Shown here: positions 1 to 10,021 of the stretch, piece after piece
Layout: the number at the start of each line of letters is the position of its first letter
Numbering within the stretch: position 1 is the first letter of the stretch
DNA from: Fistulifera solaris
Lineage: Eukaryota; Bacillariophyta; Bacillariophyceae; Naviculales; Stauroneidaceae
Reading direction: 5' to 3'
Assembly (NCBI GenBank): GCA_030295235.1
Contig: AP026144.1
Coordinates: forward strand, 1 to 64,000
Length of the DNA stretch: 64,000 nt
The notes under the pieces: generated by a model
Database searches by the model: none
What the model was told of the DNA's origin: nothing
The model's input: only the letters and a program-made list of their open reading frames with translations
Program-made: the position numbers and the translations under genes

Positions 1-257
1 CCCTAACCCTAACCCTAACTCCTAACTCCTAACCCTAACTCCTAACCCTAACCCTAACCCTAACCCTAACCCTAACCCTAACCCCAACCCTAACCCTAAC
101 CCCAACCCTAACCCTAACCCTAACCCTAACCCTAACCCTAACCCTAACCCTAACCCTAACCCTAACCCTAACCCTAACCCTAACCCTAACCCTAACCCTA
201 ACCCTAACCCTAACCCTAACCCTAACCCTAACCCTAACCCCAACCCTAACCCTAACC

Positions 258-311
<54 letters not shown>

Positions 312-333
312 CCCTAACCCTAACCCTAACCCT
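1..333. repeat. Telomere, CCCTAA repeats (C-rich strand, left chromosome end)
   Basis: Uninterrupted CCCTAA hexamers, the C-rich strand of a TTAGGG telomere, start at base 1. Variant units are concentrated at the outer end (CTCCTAA around 19-45) and as scattered CCCCAA and CCCTAAA units. The array stops abruptly at 333, where the heptamer array begins. Orientation (C-rich strand at the 5' end) fits the physical left end of a chromosome. Open reading frames through it are meaningless low-complexity translations. Confidence 0.98.
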
Positions 334-995
334 GAGATGTGAGAAGTGAGAATTGAGATATGAGAAGTGAGATATGAGAAGTGAGAAGTGAGAAGTGAGA
401 TGTGAGAAGTGAGATGTGAGAAGTGAGAAGTGAGAAGTGAGATGTGAGATGTGAGAAGTGAGATGTGAGAAGTGAGAAGTGAGATGTGAGAAGTGAGATG
501 TGAGAAGTGAGAAGTGAGATGTGAGATGTGAGAAGTGAGAAGTGAGATGTGAGAAGTGAGATGTGAGAAGTGAGAAGTGAGAAGTGAGATGTGAGATGTG
601 AGATGTGAGAAGTGAGAAGTGAGATGTGAGAAGTGAGAAGTGAGAAGTGAGATGTGAGAAGTGAGAAGTGAGAAGTGAGAAGTGAGAAGTGAGAAGTGAG
701 ATGTGAGAAGTGAGATGTGAGAAGTGAGATGTGAGAAGTGAGATGTGAGAAGTGAGAAGTGAGATGTGAGATGTGAGAAGTGAGAAGTGAGATATGAGAA
801 GTGAGATGTGAGAAGTGAGAAGTGAGATGTGAGAAGTGAGAAGTGAGATATGAGAAGTGAGAAGTGAGAAGTGAGATGTGAGAAGTGAGAAGTGAGAAGT
901 GAGATAGGAGAAGTGAGAAGTGAGATGTGAGAAGTGAGATGTGAGAAGTGAGAAGTGAGAAGTGAGATGTGAAAAGTGAGAAGTGAGATGTGAGT
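334..995. repeat. Subtelomeric heptamer array GAGA[A/T]GT
   Basis: About 94 consecutive 7-base units, almost all either GAGAAGT or GAGATGT, with rare variants (GAGATAT, GAATTGA, one GATAGGA, one GAAAAGT). The two main unit types alternate irregularly. The unit is not a multiple of three and lacks stops, so all three reverse frames are open and give long spurious ORFs (SHFSLLT-like). It sits directly against the telomere and is best read as a telomere-associated satellite. Confidence 0.95.
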
Positions 996-1167
996 AGTCG
1001 GACATGTTGCAATAGTCGGACATGTTGCAATAGTCGGACATGTTGCAATAGTCGGACATGTTGCAATAGTCGGACATGTTGCAATAGTCGGACATGTTGT
1101 AATAGTCGGACATGTTGCAATAACATGTCCGGTCAAATTGCAACAACATGTCCGGACAAATTGCAAC
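996..1167. repeat. 18-bp subtelomeric tandem repeat with inverted partial copies
   Basis: Seven head-to-tail copies of an 18-base unit (AGTCGGACATGTTGCAAT) run from 996 to 1121; the sixth has TTGTAAT in place of TTGCAAT. From 1122 to 1167 the pattern flips: AACATGTCCGG occurs twice in reverse-complement orientation with CAAATTGCAAC between. The unit holds ACATGT, itself a palindrome. The region 1168-1358 that follows holds a short interstitial telomere-like piece (AACCCTAACCCT, 1219-1230) and nothing else recognisable. Confidence 0.92.
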
Positions 1168-1358
1168 ATCTTATCCCGCTCTTTCAATTCAGATGGTACA
1201 GCACCGTTGTTCCATCATAACCCTAACCCTTCTCCCCTTTCTGTATCCCCGATTTTCAGATTCCTATTCTTCTTCTTCCCGCATTACTGAATTCTCAATG
1301 TACAAATATTGCTTGACAAAAATAAAATATCATTTAACATGAATTTAACTTTTTACCA

Positions 1359-3286
1359 TTACATGGTCATTGACCCATAGTTGGTCCTAACGACGCCGAA
1401 ATGGCGAGAAGAGTTGGGTTTGTGATGACGCCGAACAACCATAAGTAGACTAGCACCAATCATGACCAAGAACGGCATCAAAGGAATTTCTACTTTCGAA
1501 TGCATCCAAAATTCAAAAGTGGGAACATTCGACACCAGAGATGCGTGAGTGTATGTTGAATGGCTGTTGAAGTGCTTTGTGTCCCTTTGTGTTCGCCTCA
1601 TCCCGCGCAGAAATGTGGTGCAGTCCCCCCACCCGTCGTCATTCTCTGAATGCTTAGTTCCTAATCGCTTTTCTAGCTTACAACCAAATTTCCAGGGCAA
1701 GGTATTGATCTCGCATACATACTCACCCAGCCGCCATCCTAGTTTTTGACCATTGATTACATCGATTGCCGCCACCGCTTTGTTCAAAGGAAATCGAACT
1801 CCTTCAATTATCATGGCTGCAGCAAGAGTTGCTTGGAAGCAGCTCTGTAGCAGATCCGTTGGTGCTAATGGTTTGATGCGCTTGATGTTGTATTTCTGCA
1901 ACTCGATAGGTCATGTCGCAGATCCTCGTGGCTTGATTATGAAGCTCGCTAAGGTAGTTGTCTCCAAGCCCAAAAATTCGAAAATGGAATAGAAATTCGA
2001 CGTAACAATAAAATCCAGATCAGGTAGCTTTGGTTGATAAATCCCTGCAAAGGAACAATCCCAATCGCGGTGCAAAGTTGCACCACGTGTTAGCTTCGAA
2101 GTCGTAACAACTTATGAACCATATCACGACAAGCCTGGGAGTCTCCACGGACATGATCGCTTCGTAAAATAGACGACAGCAGCGGTGCCTGCAATACAAA
2201 AGGATGGTCTGGATCGGAAACCGGGACCATTGTGTTGTTGACAAAGTGAACACGACTGGTGCTCACGTACTGGGAAGCGCCCGGTAAGCAGGGATTGTAG
2301 ACAAAATACTCGTCGCCAGAGCGATTCGCTACGAGCCTGGCATTGAGACGCTCGTAGGCTCCATTGACACCAAAATACAGGAACGAATGCGCGAACATTC
2401 CAGTGTCTCGCAGCCAATCTGTAACTTAAACAAGTTGGCCATGACGTCTCCGTGTGGTTCATAAAATGCAATTTGCGCCGAAGCACCCCCCATCTCCAAC
2501 ATGCCGTACGTTTTGTTTGGAGGAATGGCTTCTCCCGAACCAGTGGATTGTTCTAACAAGACACCTTTTGCAAAATTAACAGCTGCCCATCCATAAATCG
2601 CTTCCTCTTCTCCACCAATAACACGGGCACTGGCAATTGTAAAACAGGAGTTGCGTGAGTAACGGCCGGTGATCAATCGACTACACCATAATAATCAACA
2701 AACACGACACGACAAGGTACTTACTGTTCCGTTTCGAAAAAGAAAGGATTGAAATCAGTATCCTGAAAAGCTTTCGAACGATTTCCATCAATTGCAATCT
2801 ATATTCAGCCGGCAGTGTTCGTAAGCCTCCAGTAGCTTTCAAATAAATCGGAAAATCTTTCCAGTGTTCTTGCTTTTCTTGCAACGTTTCTTTCGCAAAA
2901 TCTAAAAGTGGTTCAAGATAATTGCGCACTTCGCGCTGCATGTCATCCACATCCGCTACAAAGGCGAAATAGTCCAATCCTGGCTTGAGCCGATGAGTCC
3001 AACGCGAGTCTGTTGTCGGAAACGACAAGGTCTGTCCCTGTACTAGCCGTTCTACTTGCAGTCTGTCGCGTAGAATGCGTGGTTCGAACTCATATAAATG
3101 CAAGCGTGTTCCCTGCGATCCAGCGTCTATCATAATCCCATGTTGTGTGTGATCTTGCGGCATTTTGGGCTCGTTATTATTCTGATTGCTTTTCAGAGCG
3201 CGATGACCATGACGACTTTGTTGTTGCTGTCGCTCATTGTGAAACTGCCACGAATCATCGGCTTCAATACGGTGTTTCAGTTTCAT
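1359..3286 (-). CDS. Apyrase, GDA1/CD39 family nucleoside phosphatase (frame broken in several places)
   Basis: GDA1/CD39 enzymes hydrolyse nucleoside tri- and diphosphates, usually in the secretory lumen or outside the cell. The apyrase conserved regions are seen in order on the minus strand: IMIDAGSQGTRLHLYEF (ACR1), YLKATGGLRTLP (ACR2), VIGGEEEAIYGWAAVN (ACR3), YGMLEMGGASAQIAFYEP (ACR4) and NGQKLGWRLGEYV (ACR5). A hydrophobic segment followed by RRHHK near the C terminus suggests a single membrane anchor. One clear GT-AG intron lies at 2630-2724. Other frame changes, near 2400-2440, 2040-2090, 1940 and 1890, are not explained by obvious introns; conserved peptide (WLRDTGMFAHSFLYFG, GIYQPKLPDLDF, SELHNQATRICDM) continues in another frame each time. 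Either tiny introns, assembly indels or decay of a subtelomeric copy would explain this. Start taken at the first ATG before ACR1; an upstream exon is possible. Confidence 0.85.
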
Positions 3287-3871
3287 TTGTTCAAAAAAAC
3301 GTTTGAAACAAATGTTATCGAAGAATCAAAGAATGAGTAGGTTTCAAAATGAAAGATGATTGCAGCAAGAAAAGAAAGATGTGTTGCGTGTTGCGTTGGT
3401 TGGGCCAAGGTTAAATAAATAATGTTACTCCTAAATTACTACGTACAAGTAGTAGACGATGGCGACAAAAGATCCACGGAGGGGGGAGGCGGGTCCGTTG
3501 GTTTTCTCTCACAGGTTGTCAAATTTAACCCGCCTTTACTGTTTGTTATCATTTCCTTTCAACGGAAAATGCATCGCTTAAATGGAAAACCTGCAAGCGG
3601 TGGCTGCTCGTCCGTCGCTTCGCGATGTCGCACATTAAGTAGTGATACTTACTACATACAGTAGCTTTTCATGCGCTCACCTCTCCGCCATGCATCTACA
3701 TCTACATCTACAAGTACCAGGTACAACGTACTACGTACAAATATGCACACCTGCACACCACAGGTCAAAAAAGGACGAAAGACAAAGACGACACAAAAGC
3801 AAAAGAGTGTACTTCATTCTTATCTCATCCTGCAATTTATTTACTCCGTAATAATTATCTTTTCATCGAGA
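3287..3871. other. Intergenic region between divergent genes
   Basis: Separates the apyrase and the SET-domain gene, which diverge from it. No gene is supported. The frame of the SET gene is open upstream from 3671, but that stretch translates to low-complexity sequence. Around 3690-3740 there are repeated ACATCT and GTAC words (CTACAAGTACCAGGTACAAC). Confidence 0.6.
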
Positions 3872-6800
3872 ATGCCCGATTTTCCCGACATTGTGAATTG
3901 CTCTGTTACGCTGGGAAAAGATCAGGATTTCACATACTTGCACAGCGTCGCTTGGGGCGCTTCACGAGATGATCCAGGCTATGATACGGATCAAACGTTA
4001 GCGCCACGTCCCCGCAAATCACTCGATGTATGCGATTGTCCTCCGGGGAGTACTTGCCTCGACAATTCCTGCATTCTGTTTGCATGTTTCGAAGAGTGCA
4101 CACGCTGCAACAATCCGTCTTGTCAAAACAATAGACTGCAGCAAAGACAATTCATACCAACAGAAATCTTTGATGCCGGGCCGAAAGGAAAAGGACTTAA
4201 AGTCACAGAAGCTGTAACGTGTGGTTCTTTAATCACTGAGTACACGGGTGTTGCAGTGCGAGCAAAGCATCTTAATCGATTGTTTCGCCGCTATCAATTT
4301 GATCGCCGATTATACATTCTTGCGCTCGATAACGATACTTACTTGGATGCGAGGCATCAAGGAGGTGCGGCTCGATTCATTAACCATTCTTGTGCGCCAA
4401 ACTGCCAAATGGAACGATGGAAGGTCAAGGGTGTCTTAAGAGCCGCTGTAGTGGCGCTCAAGGATATTCCGGCAGGTACCGAATTGACCTTTGATTATCA
4501 GTGGGAGCGACAAAGGGGACGCGCATCCACAGTATGCCACTGCCAAACACCGTCGTGTCGAGGGACACTTGAGGTACAAAAGTCACACACGGATCAGCTC
4601 ATGGACGAAATCTCGCAAGGGCATTGGTTAGATTGGAAGGTTAAGCCAGATCAAACATTAATCAATCGAGTCATTCGAGTATACTCAAAAGAACATGAGG
4701 ATTTCTTCATCGGAGAAGTCACGGATTACGATGGATCTATGAAACATCGCGTTTTATATAGACATACGATGAATGAGGTGTGGGAAGACTTAGCAGTTGA
4801 GACGTGGCAGGTCTTGGACGATCCATCGAGTTTAGACCCATCACATGTTATGATTGCTAAGAAGTTGCGATCGACAGAGAATGGCACCAACGGTAGTAGC
4901 AACAGTTTATCCGGTGAAACCACAGGCTTCCTTCCGGTAGGCAAGTTCGTAATTCACCACTATTTGCTGGTGCGAACCAACATCAAAGAGTTACTCTGGA
5001 GCAAGCACTACATCGAACGCTGCCACAGAAACTGTAGAGGTGTGCAAGTGACGGCGCATCGAGTTACGAACGCCGACTATCAGATTGACGACGCACACAG
5101 GGAGGATTATCAAAGACTATTGCAACAGTCGATGGATGGTACCGTGTGGAAATTGCTTCTCCAGGGTGGCGACATTCCTCAAGCCCACGAATTTTTGACG
5201 AAAGCCGTCGCCCAACTAGAATTTCAGGTCAACCAGCAGCAACAACAACAACAACAAAACCTACAACAACAATCTACCATTAATGACACACATTCTTTGA
5301 TTGTCCCGAGAGTCGTCGCCGACGCTTTGAATCAACGATTGCCATCGTTGCAAGACAGTTTTCGCTCCATATCCTTCCAGTGGGCGCCGTCAGAAAGCAA
5401 GTCCAAGCAATTCAGTCGTCTATGGATGGATGGCATTGGCGAAATGGAATGTGCTAAGGCGCAGCTATGGAGTTTAGTACAAGAATTATTGAAGGCGTAT
5501 GATATCGCGGATGCTATGAGTCAGCGATCACCACTAGGTTGGCTTGCAGGGACTTTGACACAAGAGCAGCTCGACCTACTGTACCCAGACAATCGGAAGA
5601 ATGGATTCACGAAACCAACATCATTTGTTGAATCTTTCGAGCACATGTATCAATGTACGATGTGGGTCCAAGATGAAGCAGACCGGGGTCGAATCGACTC
5701 CAAGAATCAACTCGTCATTTCGGACGCAAATCGGTGCAACGTATTTATTTACTGTGAGCCGGTCCATGTCGACCGTTTATGGAAGCTATTGTACAGTAGA
5801 GTAGAAGAACTGGAATGCGGTATTGAATTTTGGCCTATTCACCTATTCTTTTTCAACTGTTGAATGACAATTTCTTTGATTGGGTATACCGCAATTTTCA
5901 AACTCGTCTTTCCCATGATCCAATCTTGCGAGATCACGTTCGCGTCGAGGGTTCTAACAAGGCGCTTACAAAGGAAGTGGTCCAGTTGCAATGGGCGTGT
6001 TTCCAAGATTGCTGCAGAAGGGAAAACGACTGGATTTTTGGAAGAGACTGGACAACAGTGTCCATGTCGAAATCCGCTTTGAACAAGGTGTTGCCCGGCA
6101 CTCTAGATATATCGTCGGCGAACGCTAGTGCTCTGGAAGTTGCTGAGATCGTCAATCGTTTAAATCTACAACCGCAGGTCGCTCTCCATGCCGTTCTGCT
6201 TCTCTATCGGTTTGTCGCAATGGCAAAAGAACCAACAAAAGCCCGTGACGTGCAGTTAGCAAGCGTTTTCTTGGCAATCAAGTCAACAAAGCTAAAGAAG
6301 TGTATTAAGCTTGAGGCTGTAATTGAAGCAGGATATGCGACGCTTTACGGGTCTGGCGTGGTCGAAGCACGTGAGAAACAAGGTATCGCAAAAAAAGTTT
6401 TACAAGCTGAGCAACTCATAATAGATACGCTTTCGTATGATATATTTTGGAAAGGAACGTGTACGATAAGACGCCTCTGTGCTTCGGTACTCGCGCCGGA
6501 ACAAGTTGAATCCATCTGGAAATTGGTGTGCTCTGGTCAGGTTCTGAGTGCTGGTCCTGAAGTGTGGCTCAAGTACGGAGTTGAATACGTTTTTGCTGCA
6601 TGTGGGGTTTTGCTTCAAATGAATCTGAGCCTCTTGTTACCGGCTTTGTACCTTGTTCCTCTTAAGGTTTCTCAGGCTGCAGTATTTCTCGTGCAGTCTT
6701 CGAAATGGGGCAAACTGGAATCGAAACTGATCCCATCGCATCCCCTAGCTGAGCTTTCAGTCGAGGAATTGGAACGAAGAACCATTATTGATAAAGTCGT

Positions 6801-8560
6801 GTTGGGTACTCCACCTAGACGATCGTTGCCACTTGCGCGTGAACGCTGCCTTTTGCAAGGTATACCAATGAACGATGTAGCGGAGAAAATTTTGCCAGTT
6901 TTGAAGGAGTTGACACGGCAATCATCGGTCACGGTATATTTGTCGGGAGACGCAACAACGAAGAGCGCGCAGATTACTCTAGAAGGATCCTGGAAAGCTG
7001 TTGCTATCGCTGAGCATCTTATGCGAGATACTTTACAATTGGAGGTGCTTGAATTGAAACCCGACGCTTTCGACCCTTTTCGTTTCCGCCTTCCTATGAA
7101 TAAAGCCCCGCTTCTACTGGCATCAGATGATTTCCGTGCTGCTCAGACTTCGTGCGCAAAATCAACTATACCAGCTTCTAGCAAAGACTTTCGATTGAAA
7201 TGGTTACAAAACTGCAAGGGCTTCAGTCACACAGGGCTGATCGAAGATGCACACAGTGTTGCTTTTGCCGCTTCGAACTCTGACAATCTTTCTGTGGTTT
7301 TGGAAGAGCTTGCGTCGATCGTTGCCGACCCAAAGGATTATCCATATCTTTGCCGATCATTGAGCCAGACCTCGGAGAACAGTACCGGCGTTACGGTATC
7401 AATGCGGCAGTGGCCGCCTGAGAAAATACAGCGAAAAGAAACATCACCAGGATTTTCTCCGATGGCTCTGCAGGAGCTTCAGCTCTTAATGCAACTTCAC
7501 TCGTTGTCCATGACCGGTCACCCAAATATTTTACTGCCCATCGCTATTTGTCAGCCGGCACCCGAAAACACAGGGGCGCCCCCCTCACCAAGGCGAAGAC
7601 TCAAACTTGTTTTCATTATTTCGGTCAACGGAACTAAATAGCGAAGTGGCGGACCGCCAACGCCGATTGGAAGCCCACTTACATGTCGTCTGTCCGCCTA
7701 TTTTGTTCAACCTGCCGATCAAAGCTGATCTTTCTCCTAGCTTACTACAGAGTTGGTGTCACGATATCGTGGCCGCTGTTAAGCATTGTCACGATCATGA
7801 TATTCTAATTCGGGTTTGGCAACCAGAATTGTTCGTCGTTCTCGAAGATGGAACGTTGGCGTTGAGCTCATTCTATCGAGCTACCATTCAAAGAGAAAAG
7901 TCGGATCCCTATGAAGCGGCAAAGAAAGCGGCATGGAAAAGCAAAAACACCAAAATTAAAGAAGACAACAGAGAGCAAATTACGTCATTCACCGCCCCTG
8001 AAGTTTTGCTTGGGTGTCCTCAGCATAGCAAACAAACAGATGTATGGTCTTGTGCCTGTTTGATAGCACAACTGTTGCTTGGAAAACCGCTTTTTGTAGG
8101 GAAAGATCGAGATGCATTGCTACAATATCAGTACAAGATTGTCGGTGCGCCGTCACCAAATAACTATCGAAAGGCTATGAAGTATCCCAACTATGTGAAG
8201 CCTTGCAAGCATTATAGTCGTGGTGTCAAACACGCATTGGAGAGAATGTTCAAAAGGCCTCACCCTTTGACTGAAGTTTTGGATCAAATGCTTTGTTTAG
8301 ATCCTGCAGAACGCATTCCTTTTGAAAAAGTGTTGGATCATCCGTATTTTCAGACGAGCAACATCCAGCGTCTCGACTACGCGAACGATTGGTTACAATT
8401 TTCGAAGCTCCACAAGGATCGCGAAGTAAACGAGGAACGCAACAAGAAGCGTAAAGCCATGATCGAGGCTGCAGTTACCACTTTTGCCAATGGCGGGCGA
8501 GAGTTGGACGAATTGTACGACATTGATGAACCCCTGCTTAGCAAAAAGGCAAAGGAATGA
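3872..8560 (+). CDS. SET-domain histone methyltransferase fused to cyclin and CDK-like pseudokinase
   Basis: Three modules follow one another with no intergenic space. (1) Residues about 50-240: AWS cysteines, a SET domain (RFINHSC near 4374, ELTFDY near 4480) and a post-SET CHC..C cluster, the arrangement of Set2/ASH1/NSD-type H3K36 methyltransferases, followed by a Tudor/PWWP-like stretch, a Gln-rich linker and a KH-like patch. (2) From about 6000: a cyclin fold (ALHAVLLLYRFVAMAKE, VQLASVFLAIKSTK, QAEQLIIDTLSYDIF). (3) From about 7380: a CMGC/CDK-like kinase fold (MALQELQLL helix C, HPNIL, FTAPEVLLG, TDVWSCACLIAQLL, LDPAERIPFEKVLDHPYF). Its catalytic motifs are lost: the VAIK lysine is Arg (VSMR), HRDxKxxN reads IRVWQPEL, DFG reads SSF. 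SET and cyclin reading frames join in phase if a 113-nt GT-AG intron, 5820-5932, is removed. The second frame change (7610-7645) needs a short intron or a one-base indel. Start chosen at ATG 3872 because the upstream codons are low complexity. Three separate genes remain possible but no promoter space exists. Confidence 0.8.
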
Positions 8561-10021
8561 ATACTGGGATCGTTCATAGTCGGTGAGTACATTAAAGGTC
8601 TACGATAATACTTGGAAAACCTTGTAGAAACGAAAAGTAAGGCGAAGAGCATCATCTAAGGTAGCAACAACCATAAAGATATGCACTAATGTTTAGCCAT
8701 TTTCTTTTTCGTATCGAATCGATTACATTTACGCACTACTTGTAGCTGGTACACTCTTCTATTGCCGATTGAAGTAAGCACGATCGAAACTCGTGACTCC
8801 CTGTCGGGGTGCTCGGCTACAGCGTCGCTAGACGCAGAGTCGCGTTTGTTGTCATCGGTTAAATGAGACTATTACTACGCTTTTTTGTACGGAGTACGTT
8901 TTTTATTGTTGCTGCTGATGGTTTAGTTGCATTCTCCAGATTCTTTATCCATCGAGTCCTTCGTGCTCGTGATGCAGCAGCGGAGTGAATGTAGGGTGTA
9001 GTTTTCAATATTACGGAGTAAAACATAGTCTAGCTAGAATATAGATTGCGAAGTGAGCGGTAAGCTGTGAGCGATGAGCGGCAACCGGCAACCGGCAACT
9101 GGCAACTGGCCGAGTGGGAACTGGGAACGCAGAAGCGCAAAAGGGGATAGCTTCTCTGACTGACGACTGAAAGGTGCGGGAAATTGTGTACTTCCACGTA
9201 GGCCCCTGTAGAGAAATGTACCAAGCAAATGTTTACTGATTACTGATTATTTATTGGCTGGTGTGCTGCGGATTGCGGATGGAGGTGAGGGCTATTGGGA
9301 TGTCATGTTTCTGCTTCACGCTTCACAGATTACAAATTCAGGACGGTGCGGGAAATTGTGTACTTTCGCGTAGGCCCCCGTAGAGGAATGTACCAAGCAG
9401 AGGTGCGTTCCCGTGTCTCCCTTGTTTTAGTTTTAGTGATTCAGGATTTAGGACATGTGAATTGTGACTCCTCTGAGTCTCAAAACTCAAAAGTCCCGCC
9501 ACGAGAAGCTCCGCGTTCCGAGTTGCCGGATCTGAGATCGTGGAACGTGGAACGTGGCACAAGGATCAAGTAAGGAACAGAAGTTCTACAAACCTGTTGT
9601 CTTCTGTGTCACGTTGTACTTAACAGTGCATGGTTTATGCCTCGTCTCAAGATGTCGTAAAGCAGCACTAACATCAAACTGTAGTCCGAAAGCGGTCTTT
9701 ATTCCGTCCAAAGTACATCTTGTAGCTTGCGGGATTGTAATCGTCACTACATTTTTCCTACATTAAATTCTTCTTCGATTGGTGATTGATGGAACGCGGA
9801 CAAAATAGCCCCTGTTCTTTGGGCCTTTCCAGGACGAACATACACACATCACCGCCTTCTCTACTAAAAATACATGTGAAAGGCTGAAAGGCTTCTTCTG
9901 CCTTCTGATGTGGGGCAACTCTGCGTCATTTTGAACAAAAGCTATCGAATCGTTGTGGCCATAATTCACAATAAAATCATTCGACCGCAGTTTGTGAAGG
10001 CTGTTTCAAACAATAGGAAAG
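8561..10021. other. Intergenic region with a 55-bp direct repeat
   Basis: No gene is supported. A 55-base segment at 9173-9227 recurs with a few changes at 9345-9399 (both begin GGTGCGGGAAATTGTGTACTT and end ATGTACCAAGCA). Around 9055-9130 the sequence is built from short repeated words (GAGCGGTAAGCTGTGAGCGA, GGCAACCGGCAACCGGCAAC), and around 9535-9560 GGAACGT is repeated. Confidence 0.7.

Noticed and set aside
334-1121. Possible CRISPR-like array
   Set aside because: The units are continuous tandem repeats without unique spacers, next to a eukaryotic telomere.
22-1187. Long open frames in the telomere and subtelomere on both strands
   Set aside because: They are translations of six-, seven- and eighteen-base repeats; the peptides are simple periodic sequences with no protein character.
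3075-3100. GGTTCGAACTC resembling a tRNA T-loop
   Set aside because: It lies within conserved apyrase coding sequence and no cloverleaf can be formed around it.
3671-3871. N-terminal extension of the SET protein from 3671
   Set aside because: Translates to Ser/Thr-Arg repeats and a hydrophobic run without conservation; the ATG at 3872 begins credible sequence.
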